Assembly (NCBI RefSeq): GCF_002013465.1 | Contig: NZ_MAFC01000008.1 | Location: forward strand, 1-64,000 | Reading direction: 5' to 3' | DNA: 64,000 nt | Source: Mycobacterium sp. D16R12 | GTDB taxonomy: Bacteria; Actinomycetota; Actinomycetes; Mycobacteriales; Mycobacteriaceae | Shown: positions 44,863 through 54,684 of the stretch, piece by piece | Position numbering within the stretch: the first letter of the stretch is position 1 | Layout of the letters: each line of letters begins with the position of its first letter | Position numbers and translations under genes: made by a program | Notes under the pieces: model-generated | Seen by the model: only the letters and a program-made list of their open reading frames with translations | Database searches by the model: none | What the model was told of the DNA's origin: nothing

Positions 44863-45435
44863 ATGCCGCCCGACGCCTCTGCCACCAAGAAGCGGCTGCT
44901 CGATGCCGCTTACGCAGAGTTCGCCGAGCACGGGCTGGCTGGTGCACGTGTCGACAGGATCGGTGCCGCGGCAGAGGCCAACAAACGGCTGCTCTACGTC
45001 TACTTCACCAACAAAGAAACACTGTTCGACACCGTGGTCGCCCATTCCATTGAGCGGATGTCCCTTGCCGTCCCCTTCACGCCCAGGGATCTGCCGGGCT
45101 ATGCGGGCGCGCTGTTCGACCATCTGATCGACCATCCCGAACATCTGAGACTTGCCACCTGGGCACAGCTGGAACGCCCCATCGCCGGTCCCGCCGAAAC
45201 CGCCGCCTACGCAGCAAAAGTCGAGGCGATCGCCGAAACGTACCCTCCTTCAGGACATGTGGAACCTGCAGACATCCTGGCCCTCACGCTCGGGCTGACC
45301 ACTGCCTGGTTCGGCGCATCGCCGGCCCTGCGCGGTCTCGCAACTACCGAACCCTTCTCACCCAAGCGCCTGGCCGCCCACCGGGCCGTACTCATCGCGA
45401 CCGTCGAGGCCCTCATCGACATTGCGGGACGATGA
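44863..45435 (+). CDS. TetR family transcriptional regulator
   Basis: A 190-residue TetR repressor. N-terminal HTH (about 8-55): [20 protein letters not shown], then [26 protein letters not shown], the classic TetR DNA-binding domain. The C-terminal ligand domain is unassigned. It overlaps the nucleotidyltransferase gene by 4 bp (ATGA type), so the two are coupled. It may regulate the upstream hydrolase. Confidence 0.9.
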   Translation: MPPDASATKKRLLDAAYAEFAEHGLAGARVDRIGAAAEANKRLLYVYFTNKETLFDTVVAHSIERMSLAVPFTPRDLPGYAGALFDHLIDHPEHLRLATWAQLERPIAGPAETAAYAAKVEAIAETYPPSGHVEPADILALTLGLTTAWFGASPALRGLATTEPFSPKRLAAHRAVLIATVEALIDIAGR

Positions 45436-46181
45436 CCGACACCGAGTTCCTCAACTCCGTCGCCGACAGCCTGGCGGCACTTCCCGCTGTCGAGGCGGTT
45501 ACCCTCGGCGGTTCCCGCGCACAGGGCACGCACCGCCCGGACAGCGACTGGGACCTGGCTATTTACTACCGCGGCCACTTCGACCCCGACGACCTGCGTC
45601 AGATCGGTTGGGACGGAGAGGTCTCCGAGATTGGCGCATGGGGCGGCGGGGTGTTCAACGGCGGCGCATGGCTTCGCATCGATGGCCGAGATGTCGACGT
45701 GCACTACCGGGATCTGGCAGATGTCCACAAACAGCTGGTGCGCGCGCAGCGAGGCGAGTTCCACATCGAGCCGCTGATGTTCCACCTCGCGGGAATCCCC
45801 AGCTACCTGGTGGTGGGCGAGCTCGCCCTCAACAAGGTACTGCACGGCATTCTGCCGTGCCCGGATTACCCTGCGGCGCTTCGTGAGTCAGCACCCGAAG
45901 TGTGGGCCGCGCGGGCCGCGCTGAATGTGCGCTACGCCGAGAAGAATCACGCACCGCACGGCCGGGTGACTCAGTGCGCCGGACTACTGGCCGTCGCCGC
46001 GATGGAGTACGCCCACGCGGCCCGGGCCGCGCGCGGCGCATGGGTGACCAACGAAAAGCACCTGCTCGACGCCGCCGGACTTTCGGCCGTACACACGATT
46101 CTCGCCGACTTGTCGCCCGACCCGGAGGCACTCACCAGGGCCGTCGAGAAGATCCGCTCTCTCGGTGAAAGTGTGGGTTAA
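45432..46181 (+). CDS. Nucleotidyltransferase-fold protein
   Basis: A 249-residue protein with an N-terminal polymerase-beta-like nucleotidyltransferase domain: [20 protein letters not shown] contains the G-S (27-28) and D-x-D (Asp39, Asp41) metal motif. The C-terminal helical half (about 130-249) resembles that of stand-alone nucleotidyltransferases and aminoglycoside nucleotidyltransferases. The substrate cannot be read from sequence; a drug-modifying or tRNA-related role are both open. ATG overlaps the tetR stop by 4 bp. It is convergent with, and overlaps by 4 bp, the lipoprotein gene. Confidence 0.75.
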   Translation: MTDTEFLNSVADSLAALPAVEAVTLGGSRAQGTHRPDSDWDLAIYYRGHFDPDDLRQIGWDGEVSEIGAWGGGVFNGGAWLRIDGRDVDVHYRDLADVHKQLVRAQRGEFHIEPLMFHLAGIPSYLVVGELALNKVLHGILPCPDYPAALRESAPEVWAARAALNVRYAEKNHAPHGRVTQCAGLLAVAAMEYAHAARAARGAWVTNEKHLLDAAGLSAVHTILADLSPDPEALTRAVEKIRSLGESVG

Positions 46182-47839
46182 CGCGAGATCTTCGCGCGGA
46201 GCGGGCCGCCCACACTGTTGAACAACAGATCCCCATTCGGCATACCCTCGATGATCGCATAGGCGCCGTTACCCAGGTTTGACTGACCAAATATCGTGCG
46301 GTGCACCGTTTCTCCGGTCTTCCAGTCCAAGCCGGTGACTTCCCAGCCGTCGGCCTTGGTGTAGCCGTTGAGGAAGACGATGCCCGAGCTGGTGGACACC
46401 GCAGGCACCATGGATGTGGACACCACATCTCCCCTGGCCCACGCCGATGCCCAGCGATGCCCCGTGGGGTCCCATTCGAATCGCTCCACACCCTGCGGCG
46501 CCGGGGCCACCGGGCCGTTGGCGAGCACGTCGACCAGCCGGTCCGGGGCTCCCCCGGAGCCGATGTTCTGCACCACGAAGGCTCCGTAACCGTTCACCAC
46601 CACCGACTGCTCGCTCTGGATGAACTCCGGCAGCGGATCCTTCAGGCCAGCGGTGACCTGGATCTGGTCGGCGATGCGGTTGGACTTGGTGCCCGGCTTC
46701 TGCTGGAAGCCATCCGGAATCTTGTTGCGCCAGAAGGCCACCAGTTTCATCCTGTCGCTGCCGTCGGTGATGACGACCAGCTCGTCGGAGTCCTTGCCGA
46801 ACCCCATCAGGGTTGGCGTGGATCCCGTGCCGATGCCGAATTTCACCGCCGGGGGCTGGCGCCCGAAGTCGTAGGGTGATGACCACGCGCCGTCGGATTC
46901 GTCGGTCGAGAGTTTTACACCCGTCCACACGACCTTGCGCATGAGCTTGTCCGAGGCCACATAGATGCCGTTTTTGTCATCCACGGCAATCGAATTCGAC
47001 ACGGTCTCGTCATCTCCGAACCGGATCTGCTGGACCGGAGGGGCATCGAGGCCGCGATCAAGAAGCGTCAAGGACCGGTTGGACTGCACCAGCAGATGCC
47101 CGTCATAGGTCATCGACACCCCGACGATGCCCTCGGGAGCGCCGAGGGTTGTCATGCCCTTGCCCAGATACGGCCTGAAGTCATAGGTCTTCTCAACCTT
47201 GATACCCGCGGCCGGATCGTCTTTGTTCTCCAGCCCGAACTTGAGGATCTCGGCGTTCTGCGTCACGTAGTACAGCTCGTTGTCCTTGTCGACCGCGCCG
47301 TACACACCATTGATGAGCCGCTGCCACGTCGCCCCTCCCCAATGGTCGCGGATCGCGGCCTCGATCTGCTCGATGCTGCCGAACTTCTGGTTCAGCACGA
47401 GATCGAGATCCTGGACCGAGATCGGCCGCACCCCTGGGGTATCCAGTGCCGCTACCTGACGAAACCCGCCATCGGAGACATCCACATAGCGGACACCCGA
47501 TGACGAGCTCACCCACATGTACTGCGGCGACGTGGAGGCCATCGTGATGATGTTGACCGGGCCACCGGGCACACGCGGCATCGCGGCCGGGTCCACATGG
47601 AAGGTCCCGCGCGGGATGGGATCGGCGAAGCTATCGGTCTGCGCGGAGTCAAGATGCGTGATGCCGTACTTCTCGGCGGACAGGTACGGGTTGCGCGCCG
47701 GACCATCGACCTTGGCGGCCCCGGGTTCCGCGCTGGGTCCCGAATCGTGGGCAGTCTCTTTGCCGCAGCCCGCGACAACAAGAAGCGCAGAACAGGCGAT
47801 GGCCATCGCGCCCCGGATCCAACACTGTTTCCGCTCCAT
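46178..47839 (-). CDS. Large putative lipoprotein with beta-propeller-like repeats
   Basis: A 553-residue exported protein. The signal peptide ends in the lipobox VAGC (Cys at about residue 25), so it is probably lipid-anchored on the outer face of the membrane. From about residue 95 there are recurrent strand blocks such as YMWVSSSSGVRYVDVSDGGF, DNELYYVTQNAEILKFGL and GIYVASDKLMRKVVW, suggestive of a seven-bladed propeller. I know no characterised homologue. ATG at 47837-47839. Confidence 0.7.
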   Translation of the reverse strand: MERKQCWIRGAMAIACSALLVVAGCGKETAHDSGPSAEPGAAKVDGPARNPYLSAEKYGITHLDSAQTDSFADPIPRGTFHVDPAAMPRVPGGPVNIITMASTSPQYMWVSSSSGVRYVDVSDGGFRQVAALDTPGVRPISVQDLDLVLNQKFGSIEQIEAAIRDHWGGATWQRLINGVYGAVDKDNELYYVTQNAEILKFGLENKDDPAAGIKVEKTYDFRPYLGKGMTTLGAPEGIVGVSMTYDGHLLVQSNRSLTLLDRGLDAPPVQQIRFGDDETVSNSIAVDDKNGIYVASDKLMRKVVWTGVKLSTDESDGAWSSPYDFGRQPPAVKFGIGTGSTPTLMGFGKDSDELVVITDGSDRMKLVAFWRNKIPDGFQQKPGTKSNRIADQIQVTAGLKDPLPEFIQSEQSVVVNGYGAFVVQNIGSGGAPDRLVDVLANGPVAPAPQGVERFEWDPTGHRWASAWARGDVVSTSMVPAVSTSSGIVFLNGYTKADGWEVTGLDWKTGETVHRTIFGQSNLGNGAYAIIEGMPNGDLLFNSVGGPLRAKISR

Positions 47840-47962
47840 CAGCCCGCCTCATCTCAGAGCCCAGTTAACAACCAGAATTATTGTCGGAGAACATATTTAG
47901 TCCACGACAGCGCAGCGATGTTAACACTCACGACCTCGCGGTGGGCCGGGAACAACGTCACT

Positions 47963-48484
47963 TCATTGATATACCGAAGCCTCATCCACCAGCCCGAACA
48001 GCTTCTCGACGACCTCACGCGCGATCTCGACATCCAGGCCCACGATTCGCAGCTCCCCCTGATCAGCCCGCACCACCACCATCGCCAACCCCAAGGATCG
48101 CGACAGTGGATCTTGCCGCAGCTCCACCGTCCGCACCAAGGCAAACGGAATGACCCAGAAGGAGCTGAGCCACAACGTCTTCGATGCGATATACAGCAGG
48201 TTGTCGTCGAGGATTCCCCACCGATATGCGCGGTAGCGCTGCAGTGGCCGAAGCACCACCCACGCCACCGCGCAGGAGATGGACAGCAGCCCCAACACGC
48301 CCACCGCATGCTGCAACGGGGTACTCGCGTGCGCGGGCGGCGCCGTCACTGCCCAGACCGCCGCTACCACGACAACCAGCGGGATGCAGGCCACTGCGTA
48401 TTGGATGGCCCAGAGCACAGGGGCAGATCTGCTCGCACCGACTCCCACCGGCATAACGGGCGTCACAGACGCAGTTTCGATCAC
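47963..48484 (-). CDS. Two-helix membrane protein with PH-like (bPH/YdbS-type) tail
   Basis: A 173-residue protein with two transmembrane helices (about 23-46 and 60-82) followed by a soluble beta-rich region with YRWGILDDNLLYIASKTLWL and VPFALV-like strands, the layout of bacterial PH domain (bPH_2, DUF304/YdbS) proteins. Its start overlaps the upstream gene's stop by 4 bp, so the two are an operon. Function unknown. Confidence 0.6.
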   Translation of the reverse strand: MIETASVTPVMPVGVGASRSAPVLWAIQYAVACIPLVVVVAAVWAVTAPPAHASTPLQHAVGVLGLLSISCAVAWVVLRPLQRYRAYRWGILDDNLLYIASKTLWLSSFWVIPFALVRTVELRQDPLSRSLGLAMVVVRADQGELRIVGLDVEIAREVVEKLFGLVDEASVYQ

Positions 48485-48960
48485 CGTTCATTCCCCACCG
48501 TCGGAGCGAACCGACGCATCCACACCTGCCGTATCGCCACGGCCGTCAGGACGAACACCAGGACCACAATTGGCGACCAGATGACCGTACGGTCGATGTC
48601 ACCGAACGCATAACCAATGATCCCCAGCGATACGAATGGGATAACAACTGTCCCCACGGCCCGCCACTGCCGGATGATCGCCACCTCGACGACGGCCGAG
48701 ACCACCACGATCGAAAACGCGGCGAACACCACCACACCCACCAACTGCACGGTGGGGTCGAACGCCCGGACGTAATCCGCATAGCGGCGCGGCGCACCAT
48801 CGGTGAGCGGGGTGTACGCGGTCCAACCAATATCCCAGCCCTTAGGGTTGAGCCCTCGGTTCACCAGCACCGCTACCACGAACGTCCACCAGGCAACATT
48901 GCCTGCGGTGCGCGCAGCACTGAACACCTGGATGCGCGACATTCCTGGAGTATCCCCCAT
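48481..48960 (-). CDS. Multi-spanning membrane protein of unknown function
   Basis: A 159-residue protein with about four hydrophobic helices (about 20-36, 70-92, 103-122, 127-147). Start is ATG 48958-48960 or, six codons in, ATG 48942; the frame is open to 49071 but upstream residues are not membrane-like or conserved-looking. No family recognised. It is coupled to the PH-like membrane protein by a 4-bp overlap and divergent from acrA1, with about 110 bp between. Confidence 0.6.
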   Translation of the reverse strand: MGDTPGMSRIQVFSAARTAGNVAWWTFVVAVLVNRGLNPKGWDIGWTAYTPLTDGAPRRYADYVRAFDPTVQLVGVVVFAAFSIVVVSAVVEVAIIRQWRAVGTVVIPFVSLGIIGYAFGDIDRTVIWSPIVVLVFVLTAVAIRQVWMRRFAPTVGNER

Positions 48961-49071
48961 GGCTAACTCCCCAATGACGAACTTGTCACACAGCGTTGAC
49001 GAAACACCCCAAAACGGCAACGATAACTCCAACCGGGCCGATAAGCGGCCTAACAGTCTCAGAGGTAGCAC

Positions 49072-51084
49072 GTGAAATACATCGTTACCGGCGGCACCGG
49101 CTTCATCGGACGACGGATCGTGACCCGAATTCTAGAGATCCAGCCCAGCGCCGAAGTCGCCGTACTGGTGCGGCGTGAATCCCTATCGCGGTTCGAAAAG
49201 CTCGCCGCACAATGGGACGACCGCGCGCACCCGCTGGTGGGTGACCTCACCCAGCCCGATCTCGGCCTGCCCGCCGACGGGGATCCGGTCACCGCCGATC
49301 ACATCGTGCACTGTGCTGCGATCTACGACATCACCGTGGACGACGAGGCACAGCGCGCCGCGAACGTGGAAGGCACGAGGTCGGTCATCGCGCTGGCCAA
49401 ACGCACCGGCGCCACCCTGCATCACATCTCCTCCATCGCGGTGGCGGGAAGTTACGAGGGCGAGTTCACCGAGGAAGACTTCGACGTCAACCAGGATCTG
49501 CCGACGCCGTACCACCAGACCAAGTTCGAGGCCGAGTTGCTGGTGCGCTCGGAACCCGGCCTGCATTACCGGATTTACCGGCCTGCCGTCGTCGTCGGCG
49601 ATTCCAAGACCGGCGAGATGGACAAGATCGACGGCCCGTACTACTTCTTCGGGGTGTTCGCCAAGCTTGCGCGCTTGCCCCGGTTCACGCCGATGATGCT
49701 GCCAAAGGCAGGGCGCTCCAACATCGTTCCGGTCGACTACGTCGTCGCCGCGACCGTCGAGCTGATGCACCAGGAGGGCCGTGATGGGCAGACCTTCCAC
49801 CTGACCAATCCCGAGGTGACCTACCTGCGCGATATCTACTCCGGCATTGCCCCCGCCGCCGGTCTACCACCCGTGCGTGGCTCGCTTCCCCATACCATGG
49901 CCACCCCCTTCCTGCGCGCCCGGGGCACGCTCAAGGTCTGGCGCAACATGGTGGTCACCCAACTCGGCATCCCGCCCGAGGTCATCGACATCACCGAGAT
50001 CATGCCCACCTTCGTCTCCGAGCAGACACAAAAAGCCTTGCGCCCCAGTGGCATTACCGTTCCTCCGTTCGGCAGCTACGCGGGCAGGCTGTACCAGTAC
50101 TGGCGCAAGAACCTGGACCCGCAGCGGTACCGCCGTGACGACCCTGCCGGACCACTGGTCGGCCGGCACGTCATCATCACCGGTGCATCCAGCGGTATCG
50201 GACGTGCGGCAGCCATCGCGGTCGCCCAGCGCGGTGGCACCGTCTTCGCCGTGGCGCGCGACGCCGAGGCGCTCGACAACCTCGTCGCGGAGATCCGCGA
50301 GGACGGCGGTAAGGCGCATGCGTTCCCTTGCGATCTGACCGACTACCCGGCCGTTGACGACACCGTGAAGAGCATCCTCGGCCAGTTCGGGCATGTGGAC
50401 TATCTGGTCAACAATGCCGGTCGCTCGATACGCCGCTCGGTGGTGAACACCGTCGACCGGTTCCATGACTACGAACGGGTCATGGCGATCAACTACTTTG
50501 GCGCCGTGCGCCTGGTGCTGGCACTTCTGCCCCATTGGCGGGAAAGGAAATTCGGCCATGTCGTCAATGTGTCGACGGCCGGTGTGCAGACCCGCAACCC
50601 CAAGTACGCGTCGTACATCCCCACCAAGGCAGCACTGGATGCCTTCTCCGATGTGGTCGCGACCGAGACGGTGTCGGATCACATCACCTTCACCAACATC
50701 CATATGCCGCTGGTGAAGACACCGATGATCCAGCCTTCCAACAAGCTGAACGTGGTACGCGGGCTCACACCGGAACATGCAGCCGCCATGGTGGTTCGCG
50801 GACTGATCGAGAAGCCCACCCGGATCGACCACCCGATGGGCACCTATGCCGATATCGGTCGGTACATGACACCGAAGCTGACCCGGCGGATCATGCACCA
50901 GATGTACCTGGCATACCCAGACTCCCGGGCCGCCCGGGGCTTGGAGCCCGTCGACGATCGCCAGGACCTGTCGACCTCGCGACGTCGCCCCAAGGCGGCC
51001 AAGCGCGTTGCGACCGTTCCGAAGCTACGTGTTCCAGGTCCGGTGATGAAGGTGGTGCGCCTCATCCCCGGAGTGCACTGGTGA
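49072..51084 (+). CDS. acrA1: Two-domain fatty acyl-CoA reductase / short-chain dehydrogenase fusion
   Basis: A 670-residue fusion. The N-terminal extended SDR (about 1-350) has YIVTGGTGFIGRR for NAD(P) and the active-site YHQTKFEAE (Y-x-x-x-K). The C-terminal classical SDR (about 360-615) has VIITGASSGIGRAAA, NNAG and active-site YIPTKAALD. A basic tail follows. This matches M. tuberculosis AcrA1 (Rv3391), thought to reduce acyl-CoA to aldehyde or alcohol for wax or lipid synthesis. GTG start at 49072 preceded by GAGGTAG. The cmaA1 gene next to it in M. tuberculosis is absent here. Confidence 0.88.
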   Translation: MKYIVTGGTGFIGRRIVTRILEIQPSAEVAVLVRRESLSRFEKLAAQWDDRAHPLVGDLTQPDLGLPADGDPVTADHIVHCAAIYDITVDDEAQRAANVEGTRSVIALAKRTGATLHHISSIAVAGSYEGEFTEEDFDVNQDLPTPYHQTKFEAELLVRSEPGLHYRIYRPAVVVGDSKTGEMDKIDGPYYFFGVFAKLARLPRFTPMMLPKAGRSNIVPVDYVVAATVELMHQEGRDGQTFHLTNPEVTYLRDIYSGIAPAAGLPPVRGSLPHTMATPFLRARGTLKVWRNMVVTQLGIPPEVIDITEIMPTFVSEQTQKALRPSGITVPPFGSYAGRLYQYWRKNLDPQRYRRDDPAGPLVGRHVIITGASSGIGRAAAIAVAQRGGTVFAVARDAEALDNLVAEIREDGGKAHAFPCDLTDYPAVDDTVKSILGQFGHVDYLVNNAGRSIRRSVVNTVDRFHDYERVMAINYFGAVRLVLALLPHWRERKFGHVVNVSTAGVQTRNPKYASYIPTKAALDAFSDVVATETVSDHITFTNIHMPLVKTPMIQPSNKLNVVRGLTPEHAAAMVVRGLIEKPTRIDHPMGTYADIGRYMTPKLTRRIMHQMYLAYPDSRAARGLEPVDDRQDLSTSRRRPKAAKRVATVPKLRVPGPVMKVVRLIPGVHW

Positions 51085-51139
51085 GCTAGAAACAGGCCGC
51101 AAAACGCGCCGGTGCCCGGATTGGCGAGCTAACTGACGG

Positions 51140-51145
51140 TAAGTT
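51140..51145 (+). promoter_or_regulatory. -10 box of iunH, leaderless spacing
   Basis: TAAGTT then 7 nt then ATG 51153. It supports ATG 51153 over an in-frame TTG three codons upstream (51144). Confidence 0.4.
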
Positions 51146-51152
51146 GACGTCC

Positions 51153-52184
51153 ATGGTTTCCGTTTTTGCCGACGTCGATACTGGAGTCGACGACGCACTG
51201 GGATTGATCCTTCTCCTCGCTAGCGAGGATGTGGAGATCGTCGGTATCGCCTCGACAGCGGGCAATGTCTCGGTGGATCATGTCTGCACGAACAATCTGG
51301 GTCTACTGGAGCTGTGCAAGGCCCCGCAGATCCCCGTATCCAAGGGTGTCGCCGAGCCGTTGAGCGCGGCGCTACGCACCGCGGAAGACACGCACGGACC
51401 CACCGGGCTCGGGTATGCCGTGCTGCCGGACACCGCGCGCACGCCCACCGATTACGACGCGGCCGAGGCCTGGGTGAGGGCCGCGCACGCACACCCCGGT
51501 GAGTTGGTGGGCCTGGCGACCGGCCCGCTCACCAATTTGGCGTTGGCCCTGCGCACCGAGCCCGAGTTGCCCAAACTCCTCAAACGGCTCGTCATCATGG
51601 GCGGCTCCTTCGACTACCCGGGCAACACCACGCCGGTGGCGGAATGGAATGTCGTGGTGGACCCGGGCGCGACGGCAGAGGTGTACGCCGCCTGGGGAGC
51701 CGCTGGCGTACAAGAACTTCCGATCGTGTGCGGCCTGAATCTCACCGAGACGATCGCCATGACACCGGAGCATCTGGTCAGACTGGCCGAGGCCACGGGT
51801 GCCACCACCACGCCGCTATCGGTGCTCGACCTTCCGTCGAGCCGTTCGGCGGCGACCAACTCGCTGCTGCGATTCATCGAAGACGCGGTGCGTTTCTATT
51901 TCGAATTCCACATGAAGCAGGACGAGGGCTTCTTGGCGCATATGCACGATCCGTTCGCCGCTGCGGTGGCGCTGGATCCATCGTTGGTCCAAACTCGCTC
52001 CGCGACCGTGGATGTCGAGCTGACCGGCGACCTGACCCGTGCGATGACCATCGCGGACTGGAAGGGCCAGTGGGGCCAGAAGCCGAATGCGCAGATCGCG
52101 GTGGAAACCGACCCCAAGGCATTCTTCGAGCGGTTCATCGAGCGAGTGAGCGTCTTCGCGCGAAAGGTTGACGGCGCGCGCTGA
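51153..52184 (+). CDS. iunH: Inosine-uridine preferring nucleoside hydrolase
   Basis: A 343-residue nucleoside N-ribohydrolase that splits ribonucleosides to base and ribose. The N-terminal DVDTGVDDALG is the Ca-binding signature (D-x-D-x-x-x-D-D), IVGIASTAGNVSVD follows as in the family, and MHDPFAAAVALDP near 265 carries the catalytic His-Asp. It adds to the nucleoside salvage capacity seen at 1-12 kb. It is convergent with imuB, 14 bp apart. Confidence 0.93.
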   Translation: MVSVFADVDTGVDDALGLILLLASEDVEIVGIASTAGNVSVDHVCTNNLGLLELCKAPQIPVSKGVAEPLSAALRTAEDTHGPTGLGYAVLPDTARTPTDYDAAEAWVRAAHAHPGELVGLATGPLTNLALALRTEPELPKLLKRLVIMGGSFDYPGNTTPVAEWNVVVDPGATAEVYAAWGAAGVQELPIVCGLNLTETIAMTPEHLVRLAEATGATTTPLSVLDLPSSRSAATNSLLRFIEDAVRFYFEFHMKQDEGFLAHMHDPFAAAVALDPSLVQTRSATVDVELTGDLTRAMTIADWKGQWGQKPNAQIAVETDPKAFFERFIERVSVFARKVDGAR

Positions 52185-52198
52185 TTCCGGCGAGACCG

Positions 52199-53821
52199 TC
52201 ATTCATAAACGCCCTCCACGTACCATCGCTGCCTGCGAAAATGCAGGAGCAGCGCCTGACCACCGCCCGTGTCTTCCAGCAGCACTTGGGCCCTGGCGGC
52301 CACGGATACCGGGGCGGGAGTCGGCTCCGGCTCCTCCCACCATCGCTCATCGATCGGCCATGGACCCGCCCACCAACTCAACTCCCAGCGGCCATTACCC
52401 CGCCGGACCCTGGCCGGTTCCCCGGAGAACATTCCCCGTCCGGTCACCGTCACCGGCGCTCCATCGATATCTAACAGCTCCACCGGTTCGCCGTCCTCAC
52501 CGAGCAGCACCGTCGGAGCCGGATCGGGCAGCCTCCCGGGCCACGGTGCATCGGGATCAGCTCGTGGTCTCAACTCATCTCCTAAGGGCACCAATGTAAT
52601 TCGTTCGGCCGGGCCACGCCCGCCGCTGACCACTCCCACCTGCACCGACTCCTCTCCCAATAAATCCTGAACTCGTGTCAATGCGCGGCGAGCCCGCTGG
52701 CGTTCCTCGGCACCCACCGCTCCCCACAACGTCAGCTGCAATGCCTCGGCAGCCACCACCTCGACCGGCTCCAACCGCAACATCGCCACCGGTCCGTCCA
52801 GAGACCGGCGCCGGGCAAGCCAGCCGTCAAGCTGCCAGCGCACCCGGTCGGCGGTCGTCTCCTCGGTCAGCGGTTCGGCACACCGCCACACCCGCGACAA
52901 CTCCTGGCCGTCCACCGTCACCGCGTGAATAGCCAACCGGGAGCAGGCCACTCCGGCCGAGGCCAGCGCTTCGTGCAGGCTCACCGCCAGCGTTCGCCCC
53001 GCGAAAGCCGCCGCATCCACCCGCTCGATCGGCGGATCGCACGGCAGCTCGACTCCCAGGTCCGCCGGGATGGCATGGCCCGAGGGAGAGCGCTGCGGTT
53101 CGGCACGAGCATGGCGGTGCGCCTGCACCGCGTCATCGTCGAACCGCGAGGCGACATCCGACCGCGCCAGTTCCGCGAAAGCACCTATGGTACGAATTCC
53201 CATACGCCACAACAGATCCACCAAGTCTTCGCGCTGCGGGCGACACAGGCTGGGTTCGGCGGCCATCTCCTTGATCGACAGTGGAGCCAGGAACTCTGCA
53301 TCCCCACCGGGTGGTACCAATGCCGCATGCCGCGCGGCGTACACCGCCGTGGACATCTGATCGGCAATGCCCACCTGACATTCGGCCCCTGCCACCGAGA
53401 CCGCATCGGCCAGTCGTTCCGCCGCAGTCTGCTCGCTGCCGAAGTACCGGGCGGCACCGGTCACCGGCAGCGCCATCAGCCCGGGGCGCAGGATCTCGGC
53501 CCCCGGCACCAGATCATCCACCGCGGCGATCATCGACTCGAAGAACCGTGCATCGCGATCGACATCGGCCGCCACGATATGCAGTTGCGGACAACGGGCT
53601 TGGGACTCGCGCCGCCGCATACCCCGTCGCACCCCCAGTGCCCGTGCGGCGGCAGTGCATGCCGTTACCTTGTTGGCCAGAGTCACCGCCACGGGCCGGG
53701 TGGCAGGAAGATCAGCCATCGCCGCGGCCGCCACCGCCGGCCAGTCCGGGCACCAAATCGCCAGCACCCGAGGAGCTTTACGCTGCCGTTTATGCGGACC
53801 TGATCGAGCCACGGCTGCCAC
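52199..53821 (-). CDS. imuB: Y-family polymerase homologue ImuB (mutasome adaptor)
   Basis: A 540-residue Y-family-like protein that in mycobacteria bridges the beta clamp and DnaE2. The catalytic N-terminal motif is degenerate ([13 protein letters not shown] in place of a D-x-D start), in line with ImuB being an inactive polymerase. The beta-clamp motif QLTLWG is at 362-367. A long C-terminal region (about 380-540) contacts partners. GTG start at 53819-53821 with GGGGAGG close upstream. It overlaps imuA' by 32 bp. Together with DnaE2 it carries out damage-induced mutagenesis. Confidence 0.93.
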   Translation of the reverse strand: MAAVARSGPHKRQRKAPRVLAIWCPDWPAVAAAAMADLPATRPVAVTLANKVTACTAAARALGVRRGMRRRESQARCPQLHIVAADVDRDARFFESMIAAVDDLVPGAEILRPGLMALPVTGAARYFGSEQTAAERLADAVSVAGAECQVGIADQMSTAVYAARHAALVPPGGDAEFLAPLSIKEMAAEPSLCRPQREDLVDLLWRMGIRTIGAFAELARSDVASRFDDDAVQAHRHARAEPQRSPSGHAIPADLGVELPCDPPIERVDAAAFAGRTLAVSLHEALASAGVACSRLAIHAVTVDGQELSRVWRCAEPLTEETTADRVRWQLDGWLARRRSLDGPVAMLRLEPVEVVAAEALQLTLWGAVGAEERQRARRALTRVQDLLGEESVQVGVVSGGRGPAERITLVPLGDELRPRADPDAPWPGRLPDPAPTVLLGEDGEPVELLDIDGAPVTVTGRGMFSGEPARVRRGNGRWELSWWAGPWPIDERWWEEPEPTPAPVSVAARAQVLLEDTGGGQALLLHFRRQRWYVEGVYE

Positions 53822-54494
53822 ACACCTCCCCGGCAGCTCTGGGCACCCTGCGTCCCGTCACCCGTACCGTTGTCCGCACCCCACGAATCCGCCCCAGCCC
53901 ACAGGCAGACACCCCGTCATAGCCCGTTATCCGGGCCTGCAACCGCACCGCGGCGCCTTCCCAATCCCCATCGACGGCAAGCAGCGTGCATCCGTTGCTG
54001 TGCGCCCGGGCCACTATCGCGCGGGCGGATGTCGAGGTCACTCGTCGGCCACCCAGACCCAGCACCACCAGATCCATCCCGTCCATGAGCACCGAGGCCA
54101 CCTCCACCGCACTCAGGCCCGGGTGGGGAATCAGCGCCAGACGGCTCAGGTCCGCCCCCCGCTCCACCGCCGCCAACACGCCCGCCTCCGGCATGCCCAC
54201 AATCGCGGCGTATCCACCCGCGGCGGTCACCGAAGCCACCACATCCAGGGGCAGTGACCGGGCTCCGCCGGCCACCGCGACCGTGCCGCGCCGCAACACG
54301 TGACCTATCGATCTGGCCAGCGCATCGGACCCCGGCAGCAAAGATTGAGCGTCCGGCAGCGCCTCCTGAAACCGGCCAGCCGACGACCTGTCCCCACCGA
54401 CCTTTCCCGATATCGACGCCATCTGCTGCCGGAGCTTTTGTAGCTGGTCAGCACGGTTTACCAGCATTTCATCGGCGGCCGCCACTGCCGTCAC
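53790..54494 (-). CDS. imuA': RecA-like SOS mutagenesis protein ImuA'
   Basis: A protein of about 234 residues, the ImuA' component of the mycobacterial mutasome (Rv3395c-like). It has a RecA/SulA-type fold lacking a canonical Walker A, with strands such as [33 protein letters not shown] and [12 protein letters not shown] start at GTG 54494 because GGAGG lies 7 nt upstream (54502-54506); a GTG six codons earlier (54512) is possible but has no Shine-Dalgarno. The LexA box at 54520-54535 controls it. The 3' end overlaps imuB. Confidence 0.88.
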   Translation of the reverse strand: MTAVAAADEMLVNRADQLQKLRQQMASISGKVGGDRSSAGRFQEALPDAQSLLPGSDALARSIGHVLRRGTVAVAGGARSLPLDVVASVTAAGGYAAIVGMPEAGVLAAVERGADLSRLALIPHPGLSAVEVASVLMDGMDLVVLGLGGRRVTSTSARAIVARAHSNGCTLLAVDGDWEGAAVRLQARITGYDGVSACGLGRIRGVRTTVRVTGRRVPRAAGEVCGSRGSIRSA

Positions 54495-54519
54495 AACCGC
54501 ACCTCCAGACACACTCGAC

Positions 54520-54535
54520 TAGAACATATGTTCGA
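54520..54535. promoter_or_regulatory. LexA (SOS) box of imuA'-imuB
   Basis: TAGAACATATGTTCGA matches the mycobacterial SOS box at 11 of 12 fixed positions; its core is identical to the dnaE2 box. A possible -10 (TATGTT on the minus strand) lies inside it. Confidence 0.9.
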
Positions 54536-54684
54536 TGTCTGGAGTAAACACCCAGCCACCGACAACCGTCAAGACGGGAGGTACGGGCTGGGCCCCATGC
54601 TGGCCCCATCTGCCGACACGCCGTGTTGCGGCGGATTCGTGTCGCCCCTGTCCGCGATGAGGCGGAGTGTCGATGGACCTGGTC

